From: Candidatus Obscuribacterales bacterium
GTDB taxonomy: Bacteria > Cyanobacteriota > Vampirovibrionia > Obscuribacterales > Obscuribacteraceae
Direction: 5' to 3'
DNA: 64,000 bases
Assembly (NCBI GenBank): GCA_019746975.1
Contig: JAIERK010000134.1
Location: 1-64,000, forward strand
Shown here piece by piece: positions 8,697 to 17,754 of the stretch. Position numbers and translations under genes: made by a program. Below the pieces are notes generated by a model, which was given only the letters and a program-made list of their open reading frames with translations, was not told the origin of the DNA and did no database searches. Position 1 is the stretch's first letter; each line of letters starts with the position of its first letter.

Positions 8697-9722
8697 CTAT
8701 TTCTCTTTCAAGAAGTCAAATCGAGGTAGATCCATCGAACGTGTAAACTCGCTGTCATTGTTGACATTGAGAATCTGACCGACAGTCTCCTTGATGCCGG
8801 CGCAGATGTTATCTAGAGGTAGATCATCACCGTCAAAGCCGAAAGGATCTTCGACATCCTCCGCAATCAACTCGATACCCACGAGGAAGTACGTGGAGAT
8901 AAGAACCAGGGGCAAACACCACCAGACTTCGAATTGCTGAGACAGGTACCAGGGCATGGAAAGCAGGTTTAGCGCAATACCCTGCCGCATAAATGCCCTG
9001 TAGGATATGGCGATGGGGCTGTTTTTGATACGCTCACAGGAGCCGCAGATATTCATGAAAGCCTGAGCATGCGAATCAAGTTGCAAAGCCAAAAGCCCAT
9101 CAATCTGCCCCTCCTTTCGCCAACGCATTAGTAGATCGAATATCTGACTGGCCACATGAACAGGAATGTTGCTCGCTTCCAGCTCCGTCATGTTGCCGAG
9201 GCCTGGCAGAGGCTTGCTCGGCACCGTGTTGCGCAGTCGGTGCTTGAGGGCGTATGAAAATGAGATTACCAACTCGCCGAAGCGGATACGCTCCGCCGGT
9301 CGAATCGCGTCAATGGAGCGAATCTTCAAGCAGAGATTGCGCGAGTCGTTGACCAGTTGACCCCAGAGCTTTCGCCCCTCCCACCAGCGCTCGTATGCCG
9401 AGTTGGTGCGGAATACTAGAAGTAATCCGAGAATTATGCCACTAGACGAGACCGTTCCGAACTCCTTGAATGCATGCGCCGGGAAGTTCTCCTCGGCAAT
9501 CCAGTCCACAAGTAAGGTGTAGACAGCCATCACGGCCACCCAGAGCCAAACTCGCTTGAAGACCGGTATGCGGTGAGCCAGTACAAATGGTCTGTACCAC
9601 ATTCGCAAAGCCTTTCTTAAACGACTGGGCTCCTTTTGAACCTCGGTCTCACTGCTCGCACGAAGGATTGCTTCCTGGAGCGAGTCTATATTGGTCGATT
9701 GCAGGTCCGTTTTGTCAGACAC
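8697..9722 (-). CDS. Bestrophin-like (RFP-TM / UPF0187) anion channel
   Basis: Matches the bacterial bestrophin family: pentameric chloride or monovalent ion channels of the inner membrane. Visible are the N-terminal MWYRPF region, two hydrophobic helices (about 50-70 and 80-100), the diagnostic FRTNSAYERWWEGRKLWG segment, and a second hydrophobic pair after LNLLSMPWYLSQQFEVWW. The family-typical acidic stretch near the end is VEDPFGFDGDDLPLD. Length (341 aa) is normal. It lies 17 bp upstream of the glutaminase gene on the same strand, so the two may form an operon; an ion channel next to an acid-consuming, ammonia-releasing glutaminase would suit pH homeostasis, which is inference. Confidence 0.88.
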   Translation of the reverse strand: MSDKTDLQSTNIDSLQEAILRASSETEVQKEPSRLRKALRMWYRPFVLAHRIPVFKRVWLWVAVMAVYTLLVDWIAEENFPAHAFKEFGTVSSSGIILGLLLVFRTNSAYERWWEGRKLWGQLVNDSRNLCLKIRSIDAIRPAERIRFGELVISFSYALKHRLRNTVPSKPLPGLGNMTELEASNIPVHVASQIFDLLMRWRKEGQIDGLLALQLDSHAQAFMNICGSCERIKNSPIAISYRAFMRQGIALNLLSMPWYLSQQFEVWWCLPLVLISTYFLVGIELIAEDVEDPFGFDGDDLPLDNICAGIKETVGQILNVNNDSEFTRSMDLPRFDFLKEK

Positions 9723-9927
9723 CGATCTCTGGATCCCTTTTCATTTGCCGACGCAGCTCTGCATTGTCCCTCATTTCCCGACATATTGCCAAGCAGAATC
9801 GAACAATGCGACATTTTATATAACATTGTAGAGCCTCTTAGAATCGCCTGAAATCCACCATTTCGCGCCAGGGGTTTGAAAGGCTCGTATTGTTTCAGAG
9901 GAGCATTCCCTGCTAATCTGGCATGAT
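9723..9927. promoter_or_regulatory. Divergent promoter region, channel/glutaminase and regulator-kinase
   Basis: 205 bp between divergent genes. An A/T-rich stretch (ATTTTATATAAC, about 9813-9824) is the most promoter-like segment. Close to the plus-strand gene, TTGTTT (9890-9895) and TAATCT (9914-9919) could form a -35/-10 pair, but this would leave almost no leader. Neither call is strong. Confidence 0.35.
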
Positions 9928-11547
9928 ATGGCTAAAATTCTGATAGTAGAAGACAAGGTGGACCTGGCGGTCCTCATCCGCTCTTATCTAGAGTTTCAAG
10001 ATCACGACGCCGAGGCAATTCACAACGGCGGAGAAGCAAGCGAGCTGCTCAGGAGTGAGTCTTTTGATTTGATAATTTTGGATTGGGATCTTCCCGAAGT
10101 AACCGGCATCGAGTTATTGCGGCAGGTGCGCGCCGCCGGCAGCAATACGCCGGTGTTAATGCTCACAGGCAAGCATTCTATTACTGATAAACAGCGTGGA
10201 TTCACCGAAGGTGCCGACGACTACCTGACCAAGCCCTTCAACATGCAAGAGCTCAATTTGCGTATCGTCGCACTCCTCAGACGAACGATGGGGTCCGCGA
10301 TGCCTGCCACTACCCATAGTGCGCAGCCGACGCAAAATGGCCCGATCGAGCTGGACAAGTCCAGCTTTCGAGCAACAAAAGATGGGCGACAGATATCGCT
10401 GCAACCGAAAGAATTTGAATTGATTGAATTGCTCATGAATAGTGAGCCTCCTCACAAAATCTCCAAGGTGGTAGCAGCTGTCTGGCCTGACGACCCTAAG
10501 GCCAGTTTTGAATTACTGAATGCGACATTGCGACGCCTGCGGAACAAACTCGGAATTGAGACGCCTCAACTGCAGGAATCCAACTTTCCCGATCTGGCAC
10601 TTGCTCTTGCTCAACACACTTACGGGCACGAGGACGAAGAGGAAGTTCTCGACCCATTCCTCGGCATGATTCTCGATGGCAAATATGAGCTGGTCGAGCT
10701 GGTCGGTGGCGGCGGATCTGGTGTCGTCTACAAAGCCAATCATTGTTTGTTGGATAAAACAGTGGCCGTCAAGATGCTATTTCCTCACATGGTGGGAAGA
10801 CAGCTTGTCATGCGGCGGTTTCAGCAGGAAGCCATGTCGACCGCAGCGCTCTCGCATCCCAACATAATCAAGATCTCGGATTTCGGTACCGGGGAGCAGG
10901 GGCAACCATATCTGGTGATGGAATTTCTAGAGGGCAAAAGCCTCGCCGAAACACTGGAAGCTCATGGGGCGCTTTCCACAGGTATCGCACTGGATATCAT
11001 TATCCAGGCTACCACTGGTCTATGCCATGCACACAACAAAGGAATCATCCACCGTGATCTCAAACCCAACAATCTCATGATGCTTGGCGACATCGACGAT
11101 ACTTTCACTGTAAAGATCGTCGACTTCGGGCTGGCAAAGCCGAATCGACAAGAAGAGCGCCTTGCGAAGATTACCGTAACCGGTGAAGTGTTCGGCAGTC
11201 CTGCCTATATGAGCCCGGAGCAGTGCCGCGGAGAAGCAGTCGATCACCAGGCCGATATTTATTCGCTCGGTTGCGTCTTGTTCGAACTGCTCTCTAACAG
11301 ACCGCCTTACACAGGCACGGATCCTATTGATGTAATCTTTCAACACTGCGCTTCGGAGCCGCCAAAATTTACTGTCGAAGGAGACAACCCGGAGATCAAC
11401 GATTTCTTGAAGAGAATTCTATTGTCCTGCCTGGCGAAGACCAAACAAGAGCGCTATCAAACAGCAACACAACTGCTGGATGACTTGCAAAAAATCGAGC
11501 AGCTCTACATTTCGCAGGATCATTCTGTGTCACTGATGGTGCAATAG
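9928..11547 (+). CDS. Response regulator fused to a eukaryotic-type Ser/Thr kinase
   Basis: Three domains in one chain. Residues 1-118 are a receiver with acidic pocket EDK, phospho-acceptor Asp52 in ILDWDLPE and the KPF switch lysine near 103. Residues about 133-215 are an OmpR-type winged helix (LQPKEFELIELLM) whose usual closing wing (VRGVGY-like) is missing. Residues about 250-520 are a complete Hanks kinase: glycine loop GGGGSGVVY, VAVKML, HRDLKPNN, DFG, YMSPEQ. No transmembrane helix follows. This links His-Asp phosphorelay input directly to Ser/Thr phosphorylation output, with possible DNA binding between. Known RRs and kinases are normally separate. The neighbouring LRR gene begins 5 nt after the stop. 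Domain calls are firm; whether the winged helix still binds DNA is doubtful. Confidence 0.93.
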   Translation: MAKILIVEDKVDLAVLIRSYLEFQDHDAEAIHNGGEASELLRSESFDLIILDWDLPEVTGIELLRQVRAAGSNTPVLMLTGKHSITDKQRGFTEGADDYLTKPFNMQELNLRIVALLRRTMGSAMPATTHSAQPTQNGPIELDKSSFRATKDGRQISLQPKEFELIELLMNSEPPHKISKVVAAVWPDDPKASFELLNATLRRLRNKLGIETPQLQESNFPDLALALAQHTYGHEDEEEVLDPFLGMILDGKYELVELVGGGGSGVVYKANHCLLDKTVAVKMLFPHMVGRQLVMRRFQQEAMSTAALSHPNIIKISDFGTGEQGQPYLVMEFLEGKSLAETLEAHGALSTGIALDIIIQATTGLCHAHNKGIIHRDLKPNNLMMLGDIDDTFTVKIVDFGLAKPNRQEERLAKITVTGEVFGSPAYMSPEQCRGEAVDHQADIYSLGCVLFELLSNRPPYTGTDPIDVIFQHCASEPPKFTVEGDNPEINDFLKRILLSCLAKTKQERYQTATQLLDDLQKIEQLYISQDHSVSLMVQ

Positions 11548-11552
11548 GCACC

Positions 11553-12593
11553 ATGCCGAGAAAGAGATCACCAGGTAATCTCCATAATCGCAGAAGCTGT
11601 GCCGGCCGGTATGACTTCTGGATTCTGACCATTATTACTGTCTTCATTCTAATTGCTCTCGTTTACACGACTCTGAAAATCATCGATCAATCCGACACTC
11701 ACGTAAAATCAGTCACCGAAGTAAAAGTCGCGCAAAGCGCACCTAATGCCTGGAAACCCGAGCAGAACGAATGCGATCTCCTGCTCGTCAAGGAAGCAGA
11801 ACGAGACCCTGATGTGATTTCGAAAAGGTACAGCAACCTCGAGTTTTCCGAAGCAGGCTTCAAGCAATTTGCCAAAATGAAAAAACTCCGCGTATTGAAT
11901 TTGAGCGACTGCACAGTCGAAGATTCATGGCTGGTTTATCTGGAAAATTTACCCTTGGAGGAGCTCACGCTCTCAGGTAGCGAGATAACCGGAGAGGCCG
12001 GTCGCTCACTTGCGAAGTTAAGGGATCTTCACTTTCTTGATGTATCCCGTTGCAAATTCGACAATCAAGGCGTGAGCAAACTAGTGAATCTGCCAGCGCT
12101 AGCATTGCTTAGCATCAGCGACACCGACACAACAGACCAATGCTCGAAAGATATCGCAAAAATGAGTAATCTGCTGGAGTTAAAAGCGATCGGAGCACAT
12201 CTCACCGGAGCATCGCTTAAGAATCTGGCAAAAACTCCGAAGTTGAGGGTCCTTCATTATGCAGAGAACACGAATATCAGCCCAAGTGACGCAGCTGAGC
12301 TAAAGAACTGCAAGACTCTCGAAGCCCTGTACTTAAAACGGACTGGAGTTAACGATGATGTCATCAAAGAATTGGTTGACTGTCAGAAACTTCGGGTCCT
12401 TGGGTTGGAAGCTAATCCGATAACTGATACCTCACTCGTGGAGCTTGCAAAACTGAAGTCGCTCATCGACTTGCGCCTCACTGGGTGCAACAAGATCACG
12501 AAAAAGGGAGTCAACGCACTTCGCAAACAGCTGCCGAAGTGCAGGATAACAACAGGCGAGATAAGTAATCCCTTCGGAGATATTCCGTTGTGA
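11553..12593 (+). CDS. Single-pass membrane leucine-rich-repeat protein
   Basis: A basic N-terminus (MPRKRSPG) is followed by one hydrophobic helix (about residues 23-44), then a spacer, then about nine leucine-rich repeats of the ribonuclease-inhibitor/F-box-like spacing (LRVLNLSDCTV, LEELTLSGSEI, LRVLGLEANPI). The positive-inside rule puts the LRR domain outside the cytoplasmic membrane. LRR domains bind proteins or glycans. The start lies 5 nt after the stop of the regulator-kinase fusion, so the two are almost certainly one operon, and this protein is a good candidate for its sensor, substrate or adaptor. No enzymatic motif is visible. Confidence 0.85.
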   Translation: MPRKRSPGNLHNRRSCAGRYDFWILTIITVFILIALVYTTLKIIDQSDTHVKSVTEVKVAQSAPNAWKPEQNECDLLLVKEAERDPDVISKRYSNLEFSEAGFKQFAKMKKLRVLNLSDCTVEDSWLVYLENLPLEELTLSGSEITGEAGRSLAKLRDLHFLDVSRCKFDNQGVSKLVNLPALALLSISDTDTTDQCSKDIAKMSNLLELKAIGAHLTGASLKNLAKTPKLRVLHYAENTNISPSDAAELKNCKTLEALYLKRTGVNDDVIKELVDCQKLRVLGLEANPITDTSLVELAKLKSLIDLRLTGCNKITKKGVNALRKQLPKCRITTGEISNPFGDIPL

Positions 12594-12648
12594 GTTCCGG
12601 TTGGAGCTGCTCAGTCCGATTGGAACTGCTTGGGTTCCGCTTGCCACA

Positions 12649-13323
12649 TTAAGGCAGCTCGAATTTGTATCCGATACCATGAACGTTTTGAATCGGTGTC
12701 TCCCTGCCATCAATGTCGATCTTCTGCCTCAGCCGACGAAAGCACGTTCGCAATGTCTCCGGCGAGCGCGTCGAAGAAGATGGCCATACTCGATCTAAGA
12801 TCGCCTCGGCACTGAATACAGTACCAGGGTTTTTCATGAAAAATTCCATCAATGCAAATTCGATTGGGGAGAGCTTTATCTCTTTTCCTTCACTGAAAAA
12901 CTTATGCGTCTCTAGATGCAACTCGAGATATCCGCAGGTCACTATAGGCTCCACGATCTGCGGTGGGCGCCTGAGCAGCGCCTTCAGACGCAACGACAGC
13001 TCCTTCATCAAAAAGGGCTTCGGAAGATAATCGTCGGCACCGGCGGTAAAACCACTCTCTTTGTCTGTGATCGTACTGCGTTGTGTCAGAAATAGAATCG
13101 GCGCAAGGCCGCCGCGCTGGCGATAAGCCCGGCAAATCTCGATCCCGGACATTTTAGGCAGCTCCCAGTCCAGTATGATGACATCATATTCATAGGACTT
13201 AAGCAGCTGCAGAACCATATCACCGTCGCGCTCCCAGTCTACGAAATATTTTTCGAGCTCGAGCCAATCAACAATGGTGGATCCCAGGCTATTGTCGTCC
13301 TCCGCCAGTAATATCTTCGTCAT
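12649..13323 (-). CDS. OmpR-family response regulator
   Basis: Receiver domain (residues 1-120) with phospho-acceptor Asp in ILDWELPK, LTQRS and the KPF switch, then an OmpR/PhoB winged helix (LSPIEFALMEFFM ... VHGIGYKF). Start chosen at ATG 13323 (MTKILLAEDD); the longer frame upstream runs back into the kinase gene. It starts 7 nt after the stop of the histidine kinase gene on the same strand, so it is the cognate regulator. Its receiver is close to those of the fusion protein (9928) and the 57654 regulator, with the same ILDWxLPxxxGI signature. Confidence 0.93.
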   Translation of the reverse strand: MTKILLAEDDNSLGSTIVDWLELEKYFVDWERDGDMVLQLLKSYEYDVIILDWELPKMSGIEICRAYRQRGGLAPILFLTQRSTITDKESGFTAGADDYLPKPFLMKELSLRLKALLRRPPQIVEPIVTCGYLELHLETHKFFSEGKEIKLSPIEFALMEFFMKNPGTVFSAEAILDRVWPSSSTRSPETLRTCFRRLRQKIDIDGRETPIQNVHGIGYKFELP

Positions 13324-13330
13324 GAGCCAA

Positions 13331-14806
13331 CTACTCCCCGGAAGACAATGGTAGCACGGCGGGAAGCTCGACGTAGAAGCGGCTGCCGGTAGTATCGCTC
13401 TCCGCCCGGATAGTGCCACTCATTGCGTCAATCAATGCCTTTGAGATAAACAGCCCCAGACCCGAGCCGCCTTCGTCAACAACGGTTTCTCTCCTGACCC
13501 TCGTATAGCGCTCGAATATTTTCTCTAACTTCTCTTCGGGAATACCATATCCATGGTCTGCCACCACTATGGTGACGAATCCAGAGCGCTCGAGCGAGAG
13601 GTAAATCTCTATCGACGAGTTGGCCGGGGAGAATTTGATCGCGTTAGAAAGTAGATTGATCATGACCTGCACGAGCCGATCTTCATCTGCCTCAACAGAT
13701 ATCCGACACTCTTCCGGAATGACGATGTGAATATCTTTCATCTCGGCTAGATTGCCCACCGATATGTCAGCGCGATCGAAGACCCTGGCAAGATCGACCT
13801 TACCGATGTGCAAATCAAATTGACCCGATTCCAATCGTTCTGCATCGAGAAGTTCATTAATCAGCACGATCAGCCGACTCAAATCGGCAGCCAAAGCTCT
13901 GAGCCGCCGCTCACCCTTTTCGGAGACTTCCCCGAAGGCGCCTTCCTGAAAAAGCGAGATGGTTCCATGAGCAGCAGTAAGTGGACTTTTGAGCTCATGA
14001 CTGACGACCGACACGAATTCGGCTCGCTTACGGTGAGCCTCTTCCAGACTCGAGACCATATCGTGGAAAACCTTATCTAGCCTTGCGATTTCGTCTTTGC
14101 CACCAAGCGGCTGACCGATAGGAACCCCCTTAGCCAGATTCGAGCTCTTCTTCATTAGCACCGAAAGACGGTTGGCGATCTGGCGCGAGAAGAACAGTGA
14201 GAGCGCAATGGTGATCGAGATGTTTGCCACCAGCCCGAGCCAGAGCAAAGTCAACACACGCTTCTTGCTCGTCGCTTTTAGGCTGGCACTCTGCTCGGTC
14301 AGCTTATGCTGCTCACCCAATAAAGTATCGAAATTACTGCCGAGCCTGCCGACGACCACACCTGCTCGGTAAAAAGATTGCACATCGTTGAGGAACGAAG
14401 TGTCTCCTTCTTCGATCTTTTTCACAAATCCGTTGACAACCCGCTGCCAACTTTTCGTCAGATTGGTAGTCTCGGCAATAAGCTCTTTCTTGTCGGTGGT
14501 TTGGGGCAGGTCTCGGGCGAGATTCTTATAGGCCGCCATGGCCTCATTCGTAGACCGCTGCGCACCCTCGCGAAACATCACATTTCCCGTATAGCTATAT
14601 CCACCGGCAGCCGTCGTCGCATCGAGCACTTTTCTCAGGACATAGTTGGCTCTTTCGATTACGACTCTGGCTTTTTCGATCTCTTCGATCTGGGATTCAG
14701 CCTGACGCACAAGCGAAGTGAGTAGGAAAATAAAAACCAATTGCGCAATAAGTGGGACCAGGACCAAAAGTATCCCTTTTGTTCTAATACTGACATTGTT
14801 GAACAC
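13331..14806 (-). CDS. Membrane sensor histidine kinase
   Basis: Topology: transmembrane helix at about 10-32, an extracytoplasmic helical sensor (about 33-185, CHASE3-like four-helix character), a second helix at about 188-208, HAMP linker (about 209-262), HisKA with phospho-acceptor His in VVSHELKSPL, then a HATPase domain with N box NLLSNAIKFSP, DHGYGIP and GGSGLGLFIS. Every catalytic motif is present. It is co-transcribed with the OmpR regulator that follows after 7 nt. The ligand is unknown. Confidence 0.93.
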   Translation of the reverse strand: MFNNVSIRTKGILLVLVPLIAQLVFIFLLTSLVRQAESQIEEIEKARVVIERANYVLRKVLDATTAAGGYSYTGNVMFREGAQRSTNEAMAAYKNLARDLPQTTDKKELIAETTNLTKSWQRVVNGFVKKIEEGDTSFLNDVQSFYRAGVVVGRLGSNFDTLLGEQHKLTEQSASLKATSKKRVLTLLWLGLVANISITIALSLFFSRQIANRLSVLMKKSSNLAKGVPIGQPLGGKDEIARLDKVFHDMVSSLEEAHRKRAEFVSVVSHELKSPLTAAHGTISLFQEGAFGEVSEKGERRLRALAADLSRLIVLINELLDAERLESGQFDLHIGKVDLARVFDRADISVGNLAEMKDIHIVIPEECRISVEADEDRLVQVMINLLSNAIKFSPANSSIEIYLSLERSGFVTIVVADHGYGIPEEKLEKIFERYTRVRRETVVDEGGSGLGLFISKALIDAMSGTIRAESDTTGSRFYVELPAVLPLSSGE

Positions 14807-15147
14807 GGTCTACTCACACCCCTTAGCCAGGAAAATTGTACACCCTCACGCCCACTCCGCCAAAAGCGCCGGGCAGGCATAGCCCGGTATGCGGGCATCG
14901 CCGCACATCAGTGCTGACGAAAACTATCAGGCAGATTGAAGAACACAGATTAGAACTAATAACTTTGACAAAAACAGAACTTGCCACCAAATCTGGTGAT
15001 TCGCCCATTCGGTTAAGCACTAAATACGGTGCACCAGAATCAGAAAATACTGGTAACGCGCTAATGAATTAGAGACTTCCACGTCCAAACAACGGGAAAG
15101 AGAACGATCGTAACTGGAGTAGGTCGCTACCGAACATCATCAATAGC
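14807..15147. other. Intergenic stretch without a recognised gene
   Basis: 341 bp upstream of the histidine kinase gene. A GC-rich hairpin (CCGGGC, 7-nt loop, GCCCGG) lies around 14873-14892. Several A/T-rich tracts follow, one containing TTGACA on the plus strand near 14967. I see no coding frame with good composition. Confidence 0.4.
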
Positions 15148-15912
15148 TCAGCGTTTGCGGCTGGCATTGGTAACTACCGAATCGATATCAACGCCGAGAC
15201 TCTTGAGTGTCTTCTTGGCTTTATCACGAAAGAGTTCGTTCGGTGCAACCTTGTAGACTTGCACCCAGAGATAGATCGATTTTTCGCGGGCCTTTTCTTT
15301 GACGCGAGGCTCGTCGGCAGTTTCATAAATACTGAGCCAACTACTGGCCTCCTTAACTAATCGAGGAGCCTTCGTTTCAATAATCGTCGCCTGCACATCC
15401 AACCAAGATGGTGCATCTGGAAATTTACTCGCCACTCGATAGTAACGTGCAGCCGCCGACTCATCATGGGCAAACAGATACTGGTTGATACCAGCAATGA
15501 AAGGCATGTGCCAGTCATTCGGGTTGGCATCGATTCCACGATCGATAAGCTCACGAGCCCTTTCCGGTCGAGACTGATCGCCACCAACAGTGAACGCACT
15601 GAACCAGTATGGCTGCACGAATTGCGGATCGAGGTAGGTGATGAGATCCAGGTAACGATCGCAAAGAGCGTAGTGATCCTTGAGCCTGGCTTCGGTGTCG
15701 CCTAAATAGCCGACATAGTTCAGCCAAAAAACATCGGCAAGAAGCTGGTCATAACCCAACGATACGAGCTTCATGGTCTGAGGCGATGGGATGATCGCTA
15801 AATCAGAAGGGTTTTCCTCAGCCAATAGTATCGTCGTCTTCTGATGTGAAAACTGGATTACGACGGTTAGCACCACCAGGACTGCAAATCTCACAAGATT
15901 GTCCATGTTCAC
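15148..15912 (-). CDS. Membrane-anchored TPR-like protein next to the pilin gene
   Basis: The N-terminus (about residues 5-22) is a hydrophobic anchor or signal sequence. The rest is helical with TPR-like pairs (LLADVFWLNYVGYLGD, then an ARELIDRGIDANPNDW repeat). Similar TPR proteins occur near type IV pilin genes in some other bacteria, where their role is unclear. It lies 83 bp downstream of the pilin gene on the same strand, so an operon is likely. Start is GTG 15912 or ATG 15906; the latter has GGGTG just upstream. The export signal suggests it works in the periplasm or at the membrane surface. Confidence 0.7.
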   Translation of the reverse strand: MNMDNLVRFAVLVVLTVVIQFSHQKTTILLAEENPSDLAIIPSPQTMKLVSLGYDQLLADVFWLNYVGYLGDTEARLKDHYALCDRYLDLITYLDPQFVQPYWFSAFTVGGDQSRPERARELIDRGIDANPNDWHMPFIAGINQYLFAHDESAAARYYRVASKFPDAPSWLDVQATIIETKAPRLVKEASSWLSIYETADEPRVKEKAREKSIYLWVQVYKVAPNELFRDKAKKTLKSLGVDIDSVVTNASRKR

Positions 15913-15995
15913 CCAATAACGAAGGGGCGGCTTGAGTAAGCCGCCCGTTGAAGTTCAAATGACGCCATAAGCATCATATAGATGATTTTCAGCTT

Positions 15996-16523
15996 TTACT
16001 GATTGGACAAGACCAGGGTCTTCCCGGCTGTCGTTCCACCCAGACCGACTCCGTCCTTGTTACCGCCGATGATGGCATACGAGGTCGCCCCGCCGGTAGA
16101 GCCACTAGCCGTGATCGGTGAGTATTGAACTTTGCCGATGCCTGGATTGTGGGTCGCGGGAGCCGCATCCCTTGCCGTCTGTACGCTGGAAACGGAGCCC
16201 AGCGCGGGCCATTCGCCTGTGGAGGTGAACGGATTGACGGGCGGGTTGCCCGCTGTAGTACCGTCGCTCTTCCCACCAGGGAAATAGCTCTGATACGGTG
16301 CATCGACAGAGCCTGGATAGGAGCCGGCGTTGTCTACGGCATAAGCTTCAGCTGCGATCTGAGCAGTTCGCATGTTGGCTTTCACCGAGGCTTCCCGAGC
16401 TTTATCCTGGGCGCCAATAAAGTTTGGTAGCGCAATCGCTGCAAGAATACCGATGATGATAACCACAACCAGAAGTTCAATTAGAGTAAAACCCGATTGT
16501 GACCTAATTTTTCTACGTCCCAT
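15996..16523 (-). CDS. Type IV pilin / major pseudopilin-like protein
   Basis: Classic class III signal: a short basic leader MGRRKIRSQSG, then FTLIELLVVV with Glu at mature position 5 and a long hydrophobic helix. The prepilin peptidase would cut after the Gly and methylate the Phe. The mature protein is about 164 aa, with a Gly/Ser/Thr-rich globular part and no cysteine pair visible. The general shape is that of GspG/PilA-type subunits. A GAGGG Shine-Dalgarno sequence lies 7 nt before the ATG. No pilus motor, secretin or peptidase genes lie in this window, so the assembly machinery must be elsewhere. Confidence 0.92.
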   Translation of the reverse strand: MGRRKIRSQSGFTLIELLVVVIIIGILAAIALPNFIGAQDKAREASVKANMRTAQIAAEAYAVDNAGSYPGSVDAPYQSYFPGGKSDGTTAGNPPVNPFTSTGEWPALGSVSSVQTARDAAPATHNPGIGKVQYSPITASGSTGGATSYAIIGGNKDGVGLGGTTAGKTLVLSNQ

Positions 16524-16849
16524 ACCTTCACCCTCACATCAAACGTCCGACAGAGATAACGGACAGCCAGCTAAACATGAGCCAACACTTCAGCATCATA
16601 ACGAGTCTCGATAGGCATTACGATCCCCTGAATGGCTGATAACGCCACCATTTTGGACTCATTGGTAAGTGCAAACCTCCGCAAGTAATGGGGTATTGCC
16701 CATCTCGTGAAGAATAATAACGGTGTCAAAAACAAAAGCTGCCACCCGTAATTGAGTGACAGCTTAACACAACTTAATATCAGTCAATCAAAAGACTGAT
16801 TAACCGTGGGTCTCGGCACTTTACAACGCCTTCATTTCAGCGTCGCAGA
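16524..16849. other. Intergenic stretch with terminator, upstream of pilin gene
   Basis: Holds the pilin gene's leader and, at 16724-16765, a minus-strand terminator for the small gene at 16850. A further inverted repeat, ATCAGTC / GACTGAT with an 8-nt loop, lies at 16779-16800. No coding frame seen. Confidence 0.5.
16724..16765 (-). terminator. Rho-independent terminator
   Basis: Read on the minus strand: AAGCTGTCAC, a 10-nt loop, GTGGCAGCTT (one G-U pair in an otherwise perfect 10-bp stem), then TTGTTTTTG. It lies about 85 bp beyond the stop of the small minus-strand gene at 16850 and supports that gene being transcribed. Confidence 0.8.
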
Positions 16850-17197
16850 CTATACGGTGGCGAGTTCTTTCTCTGCCTTGTGCGTGTGGCGCTCATGGCT
16901 CACTTTACGTGGGCGTCTGAGGTGCTCCATGAACTTGCGATGAGCAAGAGTGTCGATGTGTGCTTGCGATGTCTTTTCTGGAACAGAGAGAACAAATTCG
17001 TCTTTGTTCTGCATTTTAGGTGTCTGGTTGTAGCGACCAACCATGTAGAGATAACCGCCCCGAGTTGAATATACGTAATGAATCATGCTGCCTGCCTGCC
17101 TTTCCGTGATTGCCTGCGCCAACTTCGTGCCCCACCCATTTTCAAATGTGGATTCAAAATAACCCAGATTCGAAATGTCACTGTAAGCGACTTCCAT
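16850..17197 (-). CDS. Small hypothetical protein
   Basis: 115 aa, no recognised family. N-terminal half is neutral with aromatic residues (GYFESTFENGWG, IHYVYSTRGGYLYMVGRY); the C-terminal third is rich in His, Arg and Lys (HLRRPRKVSHERHTHKAEKE). No signal peptide or membrane helix. No strong Shine-Dalgarno sequence before the ATG at 17197. A good minus-strand terminator follows the stop, which is the main reason to accept it. Could be a small cytoplasmic regulator or a spurious frame. Confidence 0.5.
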   Translation of the reverse strand: MEVAYSDISNLGYFESTFENGWGTKLAQAITERQAGSMIHYVYSTRGGYLYMVGRYNQTPKMQNKDEFVLSVPEKTSQAHIDTLAHRKFMEHLRRPRKVSHERHTHKAEKELATV

Positions 17198-17754
17198 ACT
17201 TTACGACAGACGTCATCGTATGGGAATAGCCTTGTTTCCAAGTGAAACATAATAATGTCTCAACATTTTTGATTAGCACTTGTTCAAACAAATAACAGAT
17301 ATCAGCTTCCAATGCGGCTTTTCAATCGCATTGAGGCCGACCTGCCACCATCAATTGCTTCAAAAAATACTTGGATCGGGGCTCAGGTTATATGCCCAAC
17401 CTATATACAAATCGAAACACATACTGACAAGTGTAAAGAAATTACAAGACGTAACTCTTCGAAAAATGGCATCGCATGGGCATTTTCGAAGCCGTTCGAA
17501 AAGTCGATGTGACACCATAGGCGAGGCGCGCTGAAATTGGCATCCCAAGCGCTTTTCCATTGACTTATTCGGTTGTGTTCGCTCGTTTGAAGAGATGTGA
17601 TCGATTGACTATCGAACCCTTGATTCCATGCCGGTCTCAATCAAGGTTGCAAAACCTATTCTGTACATCTGTTTACATCGCTCGCCAAAACATTTGCATG
17701 AACCCATCACAGTAAATTCGCATGCAGTGTGGAAAACCGCAAACGCGGAAGAAG
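17198..17754. other. Long intergenic stretch with a TTCGAA inverted repeat
   Basis: 557 bp, A/T-richer than its surroundings, between the minus-strand LCP gene end and the small minus-strand gene start. Contains TTTTCGAA-GCCG-TTCGAAAA at 17483-17502 and a third TTCGAA at about 17459. No convincing gene in either strand. Confidence 0.45.
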
